A stretch of 64,000 nucleotides of DNA from positions 33,955 through 97,954 of the forward strand of contig CAJMQU010000010.1 in the NCBI GenBank assembly GCA_905215555.1. Direction: 5' to 3'. Positions within the stretch are counted from its first letter, which is position 1. Each line of letters begins with the position of its first letter. This DNA comes from an uncultured bacterium (GTDB lineage Bacteria; Bacteroidota; Bacteroidia; Bacteroidales; Bacteroidaceae). Positions 44,938-54,108 of the stretch are shown in pieces. Under the pieces are notes generated by a model. It was not told the origin of the DNA. It did not search any database and was given only the letters and a program-made list of their open reading frames with translations. Position numbers and translations under genes: made by a program.

Positions 44938-47900
44938 TCAGAACCAGCACTTATTAGCCTGTTCCGCTGCATCATCCTTCGCCCCAAGTGGCAGTAGCGT
45001 AAAGCTGTACTTCCATTCGTGCGGTGTGATGGTATATTCGGGATGCACTTGCGCTCCCCATGTATTGTCACCACCTACACCCATCTGTTTATGGTCGATG
45101 TTCAGCCATACCATATCCTTCTTCACGATACTTCCCCCGTGGCGGCGTTCCACCTGCGAAGGGCGGTATTCGATATCTTCCATCGGGAAGTTCCAGGCAC
45201 TGATACTCAGCGGCTCTTCTCCCGTAACGAGCAAACCGTTACCATCGGCATTGCGCAGCGCCACCCAGCGCACATCGCAGTGATTAGCCGTTTCCTGAGC
45301 ACGCACATACGGATGGAACTGTTCCCAAACCGTTGCGTTGTACAGGCCCACCAATGCCCCTGTCTTCCGGTCGGCATAGTTTTCCTGTGGTCCTCGTCCC
45401 AGCCAGGACATCATCTCATATTCCGCCGGAAGTATCATGCGCATACCCAGACGAGGCATTTCGTTCAGTGCCTGTTTGCCGGGAGTGAAGTGCATGCTCA
45501 CCCGGACTGCACCGTCAGGACGGATGTCATAGGCCGTTTGCAATCTTGAATCTTGTGCTTCCATTTTGTAGGTGGCAGTGACTGTAACCCTTTGTTGGCT
45601 TTCCGCTATGTTCAAGTCTTCCAGTTCGGCATCCGGTCCGGCTGTCTTCCAAGTGAGGCAACGGTACAGATGTCCGTTCGGGATATCATTGTCTGTCAGC
45701 GGGCGCCAGAAGTTGGGTTGCAGACCTTCTTTTATCAGATTCTTTCCATTGTAACTCAACTCTGTCATTTCACCGTTTCGAGTGGAGAATGCTATCCGGA
45801 AGTTGTTTCCTGTCAGAGTGATGGCTTCACTGTTACGCTCTACGGTCAGTTTGCCGTTAGTCGGCTGAACGGCCTTTTCAATCGGGACGGATGGCAATAA
45901 CCATTGCTCGATGGCCGCCTCGTGTCCTTTCGGAATCAACGGCGCTTCGTTTTTGGTGAATGCACGCAGGGTAAGGAAATATTCCTTGCCATCGGCAGGC
46001 AACGTTTTCAGGGGGAGTTCGATGTTGGCGGAACTTCCCGCTGTGATTGCCGGGAAATCCATTTCCCCGCTTTGTACCGCCTTTCCGTCACATTCCACTG
46101 CCCAGCGCAGAGTATATCCTTCCAGGCCGATGAAATCGTGCCGGTTGGTAACCTTTATCTTATTGGGTGTGAAAGCAACCGGCTCAAAGTGGATATATTG
46201 GAGCACTTTCTTCACTTCATAAATGTGCGGATGCGGAGTACGGTCGGCGGCTACCAGTCCGTTGGCGCAGAAGTTGGAATCGTTGACGATGCCCACAAAT
46301 CCCATGTCGCCGCCGAAAGCCCAGATGTCACGGTTATCTTTATCTTTGATAGCGAATGTCTGGTCTACCCAGTCCCAGATGAAGCCACCTTGCAACTGAT
46401 CATATTTATAAATCAAATCCCAGTAATCCTGGAAGTTTCCTACGCTGTTGCCCATGGCATGAGCATACTCACACATAATCATAGGGCGCTTGTCGCGTTG
46501 ATTGATATGACGGCGTAATGACCAGATACGGGCATACATCGGACAATAGATGTCGCTCTTGGCATCGTACCCGCCCCCTTCGTACTGCACCGGGCGGGTA
46601 GAATCTACTTTCTTCGTGTAATCATATAATGTTTCGAAGTGCTTGCCATAGCCGGACTCATTGCCCATAGACCAGGTGACGATCGCTGTGCAGTTACGGT
46701 CGCGTGCAATCATGCGGCTCATGCGCTGCATGAAAGGGAGTTCCCAATCCGGATAATTGGCAAGCGTACCATCTTTGTGATCCTGCATACCGTGGCTTTC
46801 GATGTTGGCTTCATCCACCATATACAGGCCGAATTCCGTGCAAAGCTCATACCATGCATAGTTATTAGGGTAGTGGCAGTTGCGCACACCATTCAGATTG
46901 AATTGCTTCATCAACTGAATATCGTGTATCATGGAAGCCACGCTGACGGTGCGTCCTTTGTGCGGGTCGTGTTCGTGACGGTTCACTCCCTTAAAGAGTA
47001 CTGCTTTTCCGTTAATCATCTGCATGCCGTTGCGCATCTCCACCGTGCGGAAACCAAAAAGATGGGTGAAAGATTCTAACGGTTTTCCTTGTGCATCGAA
47101 GGTGCTGACCACCAGAGTATAGGTATTCGGCGTTTCGGCATTCCAGGCACGTGCATCCGGGAAGATGTGTTGCTGGGTGAATAAAGTATCTGTAGGAGAT
47201 GAGACGGTTTTCTTCTGGTTGTAAATTACTTGTCCTGCATCCAGTACTTTCACTTCAACAGTTTCTCCTGCCTTCGGCTGGTGGAGGATGACATCCAGGT
47301 TGAATTCTCCGTCTTTATAATCATTAATCAGTTCGGCAGTCATCCGGAAGTCGCGCACACGGCTTTGCGGACGGGCATAAAGATAAACATCACGCTCGAT
47401 GCCGCTGTATTTCCAGTAGTCCTGTCCTTCGAGGTAAGAACCGTCGCTGTAACGGAACACCTTGACGGCAAGTTTGTTGCTGCCTTTTTTCAGGAGCTTC
47501 GTGATGTTGAAGTGAGACGGCAGGCGGCTGTCTTCAGCATATCCGGCAAGTTCGCCGTTCACCCATACGTAGTAGGCGGATTCCACTCCCTCGAAGTCGA
47601 GGAAGATATCCATACCTTCCCAACCGCCGGGAACTGTGAACTCGCGGATGTAAGCTCCCACCGGATTGTAGTCGGCAGGCACATGAGGTGGATTGGCAGG
47701 GAATGGATAACGGGTATCCGTATAAATAGGTGCATCGAAGCCTTGCAACTCCCAGCTTCCGGGGACTTGTATCTTGCTCCACTTCCGGGTGTTGTATCCC
47801 GGTTTGTAGAAATCTTCAGGGCAAAGCTCGTTGTTCTTTGAGAACAAGAACTTCCAAGTGCCATCCAGCGAGATGCGCCGTTCGGCGGCAGGATTTACGT

Positions 47901-48090
47901 TGAAACGTACATCCGCAGGCAGAGACTGTTGTTTCAGGGCGTTGGCTTCATTCGTAAACGGAATGAAGTGTGCATACATCGGCTCTCTGTTTATCTCGTT
48001 GATTTGCGGGTTCTGCCAAGGGTCATTGTCGGCCAGCATATTATTGCAAATCAGTAAGGCGGAGATGAAAGAATATAATTTAAGTTTCAT
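44938..48090 (-). CDS. GH2 beta-galactosidase
   Basis: Removes terminal beta-galactose; 1050 residues, LacZ length. Signal peptide present (MKLKLYSFISALLICNNMLAD), so it is periplasmic, unlike Escherichia LacZ. Order: sugar-binding domain, Ig-like domain, TIM barrel with acid/base Glu478 in GNESGYG and nucleophile Glu541 in MCEYAHAMGNS, another Ig-like domain, and the C-terminal Bgal_small_N domain (FRIAFSTRNGEMTEL..., WLGRGPQENYADRKTGALVG). Starts 21 bases after the lysO genes; the next gene is the GH63-like enzyme. Confidence 0.93.
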   Translation of the reverse strand: MKLKLYSFISALLICNNMLADNDPWQNPQINEINREPMYAHFIPFTNEANALKQQSLPADVRFNVNPAAERRISLDGTWKFLFSKNNELCPEDFYKPGYNTRKWSKIQVPGSWELQGFDAPIYTDTRYPFPANPPHVPADYNPVGAYIREFTVPGGWEGMDIFLDFEGVESAYYVWVNGELAGYAEDSRLPSHFNITKLLKKGSNKLAVKVFRYSDGSYLEGQDYWKYSGIERDVYLYARPQSRVRDFRMTAELINDYKDGEFNLDVILHQPKAGETVEVKVLDAGQVIYNQKKTVSSPTDTLFTQQHIFPDARAWNAETPNTYTLVVSTFDAQGKPLESFTHLFGFRTVEMRNGMQMINGKAVLFKGVNRHEHDPHKGRTVSVASMIHDIQLMKQFNLNGVRNCHYPNNYAWYELCTEFGLYMVDEANIESHGMQDHKDGTLANYPDWELPFMQRMSRMIARDRNCTAIVTWSMGNESGYGKHFETLYDYTKKVDSTRPVQYEGGGYDAKSDIYCPMYARIWSLRRHINQRDKRPMIMCEYAHAMGNSVGNFQDYWDLIYKYDQLQGGFIWDWVDQTFAIKDKDNRDIWAFGGDMGFVGIVNDSNFCANGLVAADRTPHPHIYEVKKVLQYIHFEPVAFTPNKIKVTNRHDFIGLEGYTLRWAVECDGKAVQSGEMDFPAITAGSSANIELPLKTLPADGKEYFLTLRAFTKNEAPLIPKGHEAAIEQWLLPSVPIEKAVQPTNGKLTVERNSEAITLTGNNFRIAFSTRNGEMTELSYNGKNLIKEGLQPNFWRPLTDNDIPNGHLYRCLTWKTAGPDAELEDLNIAESQQRVTVTATYKMEAQDSRLQTAYDIRPDGAVRVSMHFTPGKQALNEMPRLGMRMILPAEYEMMSWLGRGPQENYADRKTGALVGLYNATVWEQFHPYVRAQETANHCDVRWVALRNADGNGLLVTGEEPLSISAWNFPMEDIEYRPSQVERRHGGSIVKKDMVWLNIDHKQMGVGGDNTWGAQVHPEYTITPHEWKYSFTLLPLGAKDDAAEQANKCWF

Positions 48091-48111
48091 GATATCAATC
48101 AGATTAAGTGT

Positions 48112-48717
48112 TTATATCGAACAAAACAGGGTCACAAGAAACGGGACGCTGAAATCGACCACGAACCCGTGGAAGATGGAAACTACAACGAACTGTTGTC
48201 CGGCAGTGCGTGTGATGATGGGCAGCGTGGTGTCCATGGTAGTTGCTCCTCCGGCTGAGATGGGGGCGAGGTTACCGAACCAGCGCACCAGCAAGGGGGC
48301 AGCCAGTAGTGTCAGTATCTCGCGGCTGATGTTGGCGAGTAGTGCGATGGTTCCCAATTCGGCTCCTTTATATTCGGTGATGAAGATGCTGGAGAGCGAA
48401 TAGTAACCGAAGCCCGAACCTACAGCCAGACAATCCGTCAGTGAACGGTGGGTCAGTATCAGGCTGACTGCGGCGGAGCCTGCTAACGTACCCAGAATGG
48501 TCATGATAGGCAGGAATATCAACCGTGGATTGAGTGAACGGAAGTTTTTCAACGTTTGCGGGTCGTTGCCTACACTTAGCCCTACACTGAACATCAGTGC
48601 GCAAAGTGCATAAAAGCTGACTTTACTATCTATTACGATATCGATAGGTATCAGGTGAAAGACTCCGCAGAGTGTCCCCAGCACAAAAAAGCCGACTATG
48701 ATGAGACTCCCTTTCAT
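48112..48717 (-). CDS. LysO-type exporter, C-terminal part (separate gene)
   Basis: Inner-membrane protein of about 201 residues matching the second part of LysO (YbjE), the lysine exporter. Motifs: KVSFYALCALMFSVGLSVGND, LILTHRSLTDCLAVGSGFGYYSLSS, ISREILTLLAAPLLVRWFGNLAPISAGGATTMDTTLPII. Start ATG at 48717 overlaps the stop of the preceding gene by four bases (ATGA), so the halves are coupled. In many Bacteroidetes this transporter exists as two genes. Its presence in a glycan operon is odd. Confidence 0.85.
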   Translation of the reverse strand: MKGSLIIVGFFVLGTLCGVFHLIPIDIVIDSKVSFYALCALMFSVGLSVGNDPQTLKNFRSLNPRLIFLPIMTILGTLAGSAAVSLILTHRSLTDCLAVGSGFGYYSLSSIFITEYKGAELGTIALLANISREILTLLAAPLLVRWFGNLAPISAGGATTMDTTLPIITRTAGQQFVVVSIFHGFVVDFSVPFLVTLFCSI

Positions 48718-48992
48718 GCCCGGCCTCCTTTCCGTTTGTACAAGGCTTTCCACAATGCCCAGGCGGCAATCACGCTTCCCAAAGTCCCGCCTATCGTGAG
48801 TATGACGGCTTCGAGTCCGATGGTATGCAGTCCTTTGATGATCTGTTCGTTCCCCCCCACTTCAATACCCAGTATGAAGAGGAGTAGCCAGATGAGCACT
48901 GTGATGACTTTATGGATTCCGCCCAGATTCCGTTTCCGTAAGAGGTAGCCCAGCAGCATTCCTGTGAGCATTAGTCCGATGATTGTAAACAT
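48714..48992 (-). CDS. LysO-type exporter, N-terminal part (separate gene)
   Basis: A 92-residue membrane protein with three hydrophobic segments (MFTIIGLMLTGMLLGYLL, VITVLIWLLLFILGIEVGG, LEAVILTIGGTLGSVIAAWAL) that matches the N-terminal domain of LysO. It begins the lysO/GH2/GH63 transcript, about 20 bases after a -7 box. Together with the next gene it makes one full-length exporter. Confidence 0.8.
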   Translation of the reverse strand: MFTIIGLMLTGMLLGYLLRKRNLGGIHKVITVLIWLLLFILGIEVGGNEQIIKGLHTIGLEAVILTIGGTLGSVIAAWALWKALYKRKGGRA

Positions 48993-49011
48993 ATCTATGT
49001 CGTTTTTGGGG

Positions 49012-49019
49012 CAAAGATA
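49012..49019 (-). promoter_or_regulatory. -7 box of the lysO-GH2-GH63 transcript
   Basis: TATCTTTG on the minus strand (CAAAGATA on plus) fits TAnnTTTG. It lies after the terminator at 49033-49062, so these genes can be expressed separately from susCD. The -33 box is weak. Confidence 0.55.
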
Positions 49020-49032
49020 ATTTATTATAAGT

Positions 49033-49062
49033 AAACAAGGCGGCAGTAAAGCCGCCTTGTTT
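49033..49062 (-). terminator. Strong terminator after susD
   Basis: AAACAAGGCGGC (49033-49044) and GCCGCCTTGTTT (49051-49062) are perfect complements around AGTAAA. It ends the susCD transcript. Confidence 0.85.
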
Positions 49063-49077
49063 TTGATTATATGGCTT

Positions 49078-50706
49078 TTATTTCACTTCGTTGTTGGCAT
49101 TGATTTCCCACAACGGAATAGGATAGAAGGAATGTCTGTCTGCCACAAAACCGCGCGAGCTTAAGGTAGCTTCCAATTTTCCCCAACGGCGCAGGTCATA
49201 CCAGCGGTAGCTTTCCAACGGGAACTCAATGATGCGTTCATGCTCAATCTGAGCCTGAACTTCGGATTGTGTAGTTCCGGTCATAGCAGGCATATTGCCA
49301 TGTTTGGCCCTGATCTCATTGATGATGGGGATAGCCAGCTCAGGGTGTCCTTGTTTGTTCAGAATTTCGGCCTTCATCAGAAGCACGTTGGCGTAACGCA
49401 TTAAAGGAATGTTGTAAGCACATCTTGCCATTTGACGTTCTTCTTCATTGATAGGAGTGAAGCGGCGGAAATTAGGACGGTCATATACCTCCTTGACTCC
49501 TCCTTTAGCTTCTAATTCTTCGTCCAAACTATCGAAGCCTCCTTTTTCTCCTTCTATTTTAATTACATTGCCGTTTTTGTCAACATATTCTTTCTTTTCA
49601 TTCGTTTTCCATTTCCAGAAGATTTCATCATAATCATATCCGTAAATCTTTCCGGTGCCGTCATTGTAAAAGTCGTCTTGGAAATATACCGTATTGTATA
49701 GACGTTCGTCATATCCGCCTGAGAGTGAATTCTTGCCCTCTTTCTTAAATTCCTTCATCAGTACATCGCTTGGCAGGATCTCATCCCAGCCACCAAGTTC
49801 TCCTACCCTTATCCAGGAATGAATATAGGAGTAATAGGCAGCTCCGTTGTCTGTAGATAAACTATATTGCAGTTCAAATACGGATTCTTTACAGTTCTTG
49901 TTGCGGCCGTTGAACATATTAATCAATGCATCACCGCTAACCAGTTCGTAGCCTTGCACTTTATTAATAGCTTCCAATGCATCTCTTAAATGACTTTCTT
50001 CCTGAGCACTTTCTTCGTAAGCACGTGTCAGACAAGCAAATCCCAAATAAGCATTGGCTGTACCGGAAGTGGCACGTCCAACTTCCGTTTCAGGGCGTGT
50101 GGCAGGCAGTGATGTGCCTTGCTTCAATTCATTGACAACAAATTCCCAGCACGCCACGCGGTCGGACAGAGGCTTATTCAGGTCTGCCTCATTGGTGATG
50201 TATTTATCGCGGATAATAATCTTCTCCCAGTTCAGCAACAGCATCAGGTGATAATAGCCACGCATGAAGTGGGCTTCGGCCATAAGTTCGCTGCGCTTAT
50301 TTTCTGTAATTCCGCTTTCGGGGATGAGAGGAGTAAACTCCAGTACTTGATTGGCAAAGTTGATACCTCGATACAGATCTTGATAATAGTAAGAGAACTG
50401 AGTGTTACCATTGGTGTAGTTAAAGTTGTAGATGTCTATCCAAGTCTGGTAGTTTACAGCATCTGTACCGAAAATATACAAATCCGTGCGGAATGCTTCT
50501 ACCGGCCATCTTACCTCACTGGTGGCGTAAGGGTCGCCATGATAAAGCTGGGCATAGACGGAAGCCAGGGTAGCTTCGGCATCCGATTGGGTTCTCCAGA
50601 ACTTGTCGGTAGTCATCTTGTCGGGAGAAGAGACGGTCAGGAAGTCATCGCAAGAAGCGAAAGACATGGCGAGGCAAAGACTTGCCAGATATATTAATTT
50701 CTTCAT
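49078..50706 (-). CDS. SusD/RagB family glycan-binding lipoprotein
   Basis: Surface lipoprotein that binds a glycan and caps its SusC partner; 542 residues. Signal peptide with lipobox SFASC then DDFL. SusD-type helical TPR scaffold with typical stretches: TSEVRWPVEAFRTD, FMRGYYHLMLLLNWEKIII, QMARCAYNIPLMRYANVLLMKAEILN, and the end AQIEHERIIEFPLESYRWYDLRRWGKL..FYPIPLWEIN. It follows susC by 25 bases. Confidence 0.93.
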   Translation of the reverse strand: MKKLIYLASLCLAMSFASCDDFLTVSSPDKMTTDKFWRTQSDAEATLASVYAQLYHGDPYATSEVRWPVEAFRTDLYIFGTDAVNYQTWIDIYNFNYTNGNTQFSYYYQDLYRGINFANQVLEFTPLIPESGITENKRSELMAEAHFMRGYYHLMLLLNWEKIIIRDKYITNEADLNKPLSDRVACWEFVVNELKQGTSLPATRPETEVGRATSGTANAYLGFACLTRAYEESAQEESHLRDALEAINKVQGYELVSGDALINMFNGRNKNCKESVFELQYSLSTDNGAAYYSYIHSWIRVGELGGWDEILPSDVLMKEFKKEGKNSLSGGYDERLYNTVYFQDDFYNDGTGKIYGYDYDEIFWKWKTNEKKEYVDKNGNVIKIEGEKGGFDSLDEELEAKGGVKEVYDRPNFRRFTPINEEERQMARCAYNIPLMRYANVLLMKAEILNKQGHPELAIPIINEIRAKHGNMPAMTGTTQSEVQAQIEHERIIEFPLESYRWYDLRRWGKLEATLSSRGFVADRHSFYPIPLWEINANNEVK

Positions 50707-50731
50707 ATCGATATACTATTAGTTTAATGAA

Positions 50732-53700
50732 TTAGAATGTAAGCTGTGCTCCCACTGTGTATGAACGGGTGAACGGATAGATATATCTGTCTACGCCCGA
50801 GTTCAGCGGACTGCTGGTTGAGAATTCTGGGTCAACACCGGTATATCCGGTGATGGTGAACAGGTTGTCGCCACTGATGTAGAAGCGCAACTTCTCGATA
50901 TGTGCTTTCTTTAGCAGAGAAATGGGCAGCGTATAGCCTATCTGTGCCTGGCGCAGGCGTACGAAGTTACCATTCTCCAAAAAGCGGTCGGATTCGCGTG
51001 AGTTCTGGTTCGGGTCACTGAATACTGCGCGTGGGATATCGGTATGGGTGTTAGTAGGTGTCCAAGCGTTGGCAACACTGCTAAGCATGTTAAGCGGAGC
51101 ACTCATCGATTCATAGAAATATCTGTTGCCGTTGTACAGTTTATGCCCCCATGCACTGCCCAGGCTGAATGAGAGGTCGAAACCTTTGTATGAACCGGAG
51201 AAGTTGAGGTTTGCTTCTATCTTGGGAATACCTGTACCGCAATATTCTTTGTCGTCTTCATCGAGCACACCATTGCCATCTAAATCTTTGAAACGGATAT
51301 CACCAGCTTTCGCTTTAGGTTGTATGCCTATCCAATTTCCTTGGCTATCCTTGGTTCCATGCTCGGCATTCCATGCTTCCACTTCGGCGTCACTTTGGAA
51401 TATTCCATCTGTGCGATACAAGTAGAAGCCACTGATAGACTTACCTTCTTTAGCATAGGCCGGAACGTGGTCAGTGTCATATAATAAGCCGGTGGCAGGC
51501 AATGCCTGACCTTGGGAGGCCAATTCCACCACTTCGTTCTTGGTGGTAGAGAAGTTGAAGCCGACATTGTATTCAAAGTCTTTTACCTTGTCGCTCCAGT
51601 TCAGTTCGAGCTCAATACCGTTATTGCGGATTTTACCTACGTTCAAGATAGGATTCTCGTAACCGGCGGAAGGAGACAGACGCTTGGTAATCAACAAGTC
51701 TTCTGTCTGATTGATGTAGTAGTTGATGCTACCGGTCAGTTTGTTGTTGAACATACCGAAGTCGAAGCCGATGTTCTTGGTATCTGTTGTTTCCCACTTC
51801 AAGCCACGGTTTTCCATTTCCCAGGAAGCCGCACCGGGCCATGGGCTGCTACCGGTACCTTGTACGTAGCCGCCATTGTAGTAATTGAGATTTGTAATCA
51901 GTGCCTGGAAATCATAATATCCCAGTGCGTTCTCATTACCCAAACGTCCCCAACTGGCGCGGAATTTTAGGCTGTTGATGAAACTGTCTTTCGGGAAGAA
52001 CTCTTCTTCGCTGATTCTCCAGCCCACTGCTACGGAGGGGAAACAGCCCCATCGGTTATCGGAGCCGAATTTGGAGGAACCGTCATAGCGCATAGTGGCC
52101 TGAACGAGGTAACGGTTGTTATAATTGTAGTTCACACGGCCGAAGAAGGAAGCGCGGTTGTACTTGTAGTTGGTACCATTACCGGCATAAGTACCACCTG
52201 AACCCGCATCAATCGTACTGAAGTTAGGGTCGAGGAAACCGGCAGCTTCTTCTTTACTTTGTAAGTTGCCGTTTGCGTCTACGAAATACTTTGTGGTCTT
52301 GCCGGTCACGCTTACACCGTTTTCCGTATATTTAGTGGCAGTGATAGAGGAACCTGCCATTACGTTTACATTATGTTTTCCGAACTCCTTGTTGAAGGTC
52401 AGGATATTGTCAATCACTTGCTCTTCCCAATAGTAAGTAGATTCTTCGGAGAAGGGGTATTCGTAAGGTGATTGTGCATTTGAAATGTAGTCGGGGTAGT
52501 GGCGGTTGTAGCGGTAATGCACGCCACGATAGGCATAGCTGGTCTTGAAATTGAGATAGGAGGCTAACTTCACGCCCACCGATACATTGGCCGTTGTATA
52601 GAACTTCTTGGTCGCTGCATCCCGGTAAGTATGGTCGGCCATTACGTTGTTGTTGGCAGGCAGTTGCTGGCTGGCAGTTAATGCGAAGCCGTATTTCTCT
52701 GATTCATCGTAGATGGGAAGTAGCGGAGAAATTCCATACATTTCTCTCAGGCTGTATTGTGGCTGTTTGCTTTTTGTATAGCGTAAGCTGAGGTTGGCAT
52801 CCACGTCGAAGATGTATTTGGTCATGTGCATTTTCATGCGGGCGTTGTCTTGGCGGTAGTTATTGCCTAAGAAAATGCCTTTGTCATCTGCATGGTTGTA
52901 GGACACGGAATATTGGGCGGTTTCGCTTCCGCCGCGTACGCTGAACATATAGTTTTGCGAAACACCGCTTCTCAGCATGGTATCTTGCCAGTCTGTGTCT
53001 ATTCCGGTGTCACTGGTACAATAGGCGGGGATAGCTTTCGTGTCACCGGGATATTGCTCATTGTAGTTTTCGAACATGGTTTTAATCGTGCTCTTATACT
53101 GTTCTGCATTGGTCATCTCCAGTTTGTTGGCAACTTGCGTAATGCTCAGGTAAGTATTGAAATCAATATGCGTTTCACCTTTCTTACCATTCTTGGTAGT
53201 GATGATGATTACCCCATTGGCTGCCACCGAACCGTAGATAGCGGCAGCAGCACCATCTTTAAGTACTTCCATAGATTGGATATCCTGCGGATTAACATTA
53301 TCAATATCTCCGGGGAAACCATCGATAATATAAAGTGGCTCATTGCTGCCGAAAGATTTCACACCACGAATCTTAACAGAAATACCTGCACCTGCGTTAC
53401 CGCCGGCCTTCATAATATTTACGCCGGCAATTTTTCCTTGTAATGCTTCGGCAGGATTGGTTGTGGCACGCTTGGTCAATTCTTCTGTATCAACCGAAGA
53501 TATAGCTCCGGTCATATCGCTTTTCTTCATTGTACCGTAACCGATAACAACTACTTCGTCCAGCATTTCAGTATCATCTTTCAGCGTTACTTTCAATACT
53601 TTTTGTCCGTTCAGAGGAATCTCTTGAGCGACATAGCCCACGTAAGAGATTACCATTGTCGCATTAGGAGCAACAGTCAATGCAAAGTTGCCGTCGATGT

Positions 53701-53890
53701 CGGTGATGCAACCATTGGTTGTACCTTTTTCCAAAACACTGGCGCCAATGAGAGTTTCTCCTTTGGTGTCGGTTACTGTACCGGTTAATTGGATGGTTTG
53801 TGCTAAAGAACTTAGCGGTACCAAACATACAAAGAGAAAGGCCAGCAAAGCGGCTCTTTGTATTAAGGAATACTTTTTAATTTTACCCAT
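50732..53890 (-). CDS. SusC/RagA family TonB-dependent transporter
   Basis: Outer-membrane glycan importer, 1052 residues. Signal peptide ends LSSLAQ; carboxypeptidase-regulatory domain (LTGTVTDTKGETLIGASVLEKGTTNG); TonB box-like region and plug with DEVVVIGYGTMKKSDMTGAISSV and GVNIMKAGGNAGAGISVKIRGVKSFGSNEPLYIIDGFPGD; then the SusC-type barrel to PFTRSYTVGAQLTF. All landmarks are normal. Upstream lies a TPR/HTH regulator on the same strand, so the pair is likely induced by its glycan. Confidence 0.95.
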   Translation of the reverse strand: MGKIKKYSLIQRAALLAFLFVCLVPLSSLAQTIQLTGTVTDTKGETLIGASVLEKGTTNGCITDIDGNFALTVAPNATMVISYVGYVAQEIPLNGQKVLKVTLKDDTEMLDEVVVIGYGTMKKSDMTGAISSVDTEELTKRATTNPAEALQGKIAGVNIMKAGGNAGAGISVKIRGVKSFGSNEPLYIIDGFPGDIDNVNPQDIQSMEVLKDGAAAAIYGSVAANGVIIITTKNGKKGETHIDFNTYLSITQVANKLEMTNAEQYKSTIKTMFENYNEQYPGDTKAIPAYCTSDTGIDTDWQDTMLRSGVSQNYMFSVRGGSETAQYSVSYNHADDKGIFLGNNYRQDNARMKMHMTKYIFDVDANLSLRYTKSKQPQYSLREMYGISPLLPIYDESEKYGFALTASQQLPANNNVMADHTYRDAATKKFYTTANVSVGVKLASYLNFKTSYAYRGVHYRYNRHYPDYISNAQSPYEYPFSEESTYYWEEQVIDNILTFNKEFGKHNVNVMAGSSITATKYTENGVSVTGKTTKYFVDANGNLQSKEEAAGFLDPNFSTIDAGSGGTYAGNGTNYKYNRASFFGRVNYNYNNRYLVQATMRYDGSSKFGSDNRWGCFPSVAVGWRISEEEFFPKDSFINSLKFRASWGRLGNENALGYYDFQALITNLNYYNGGYVQGTGSSPWPGAASWEMENRGLKWETTDTKNIGFDFGMFNNKLTGSINYYINQTEDLLITKRLSPSAGYENPILNVGKIRNNGIELELNWSDKVKDFEYNVGFNFSTTKNEVVELASQGQALPATGLLYDTDHVPAYAKEGKSISGFYLYRTDGIFQSDAEVEAWNAEHGTKDSQGNWIGIQPKAKAGDIRFKDLDGNGVLDEDDKEYCGTGIPKIEANLNFSGSYKGFDLSFSLGSAWGHKLYNGNRYFYESMSAPLNMLSSVANAWTPTNTHTDIPRAVFSDPNQNSRESDRFLENGNFVRLRQAQIGYTLPISLLKKAHIEKLRFYISGDNLFTITGYTGVDPEFSTSSPLNSGVDRYIYPFTRSYTVGAQLTF

Positions 53891-54108
53891 GTGTGATAGT
53901 TTTTAAGGTTAATAACATTTGTTTCTCACATGGCAAAGAAAGAGATATAATTTGGAGTATTCCTATGAAGAATGGTCTGTAAAATGTCTACAAAGAGGGT
54001 GGATTTGCTGTTTTTTTAATCTACAATGATAATTGCAAATGCTTGTAATATAGCACTATATGGCGTTGGCGCATATCTACAAACAGGCAATTTATTCTAA
54101 TAGGTGTT

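Noticed and set aside
44911..44950. GH63-like gene starting at ATG 44950
   Set aside because: It would overlap the GH2 gene end and put 13 residues before the signal peptide; ATG 44911 has AAAAGGA and begins the signal peptide.
45904..46518. Plus-strand open frames of 200 codons or so opposite the GH2 gene
   Set aside because: They are antisense shadows of a complete beta-galactosidase gene with all active-site motifs; none shows a recognisable domain.
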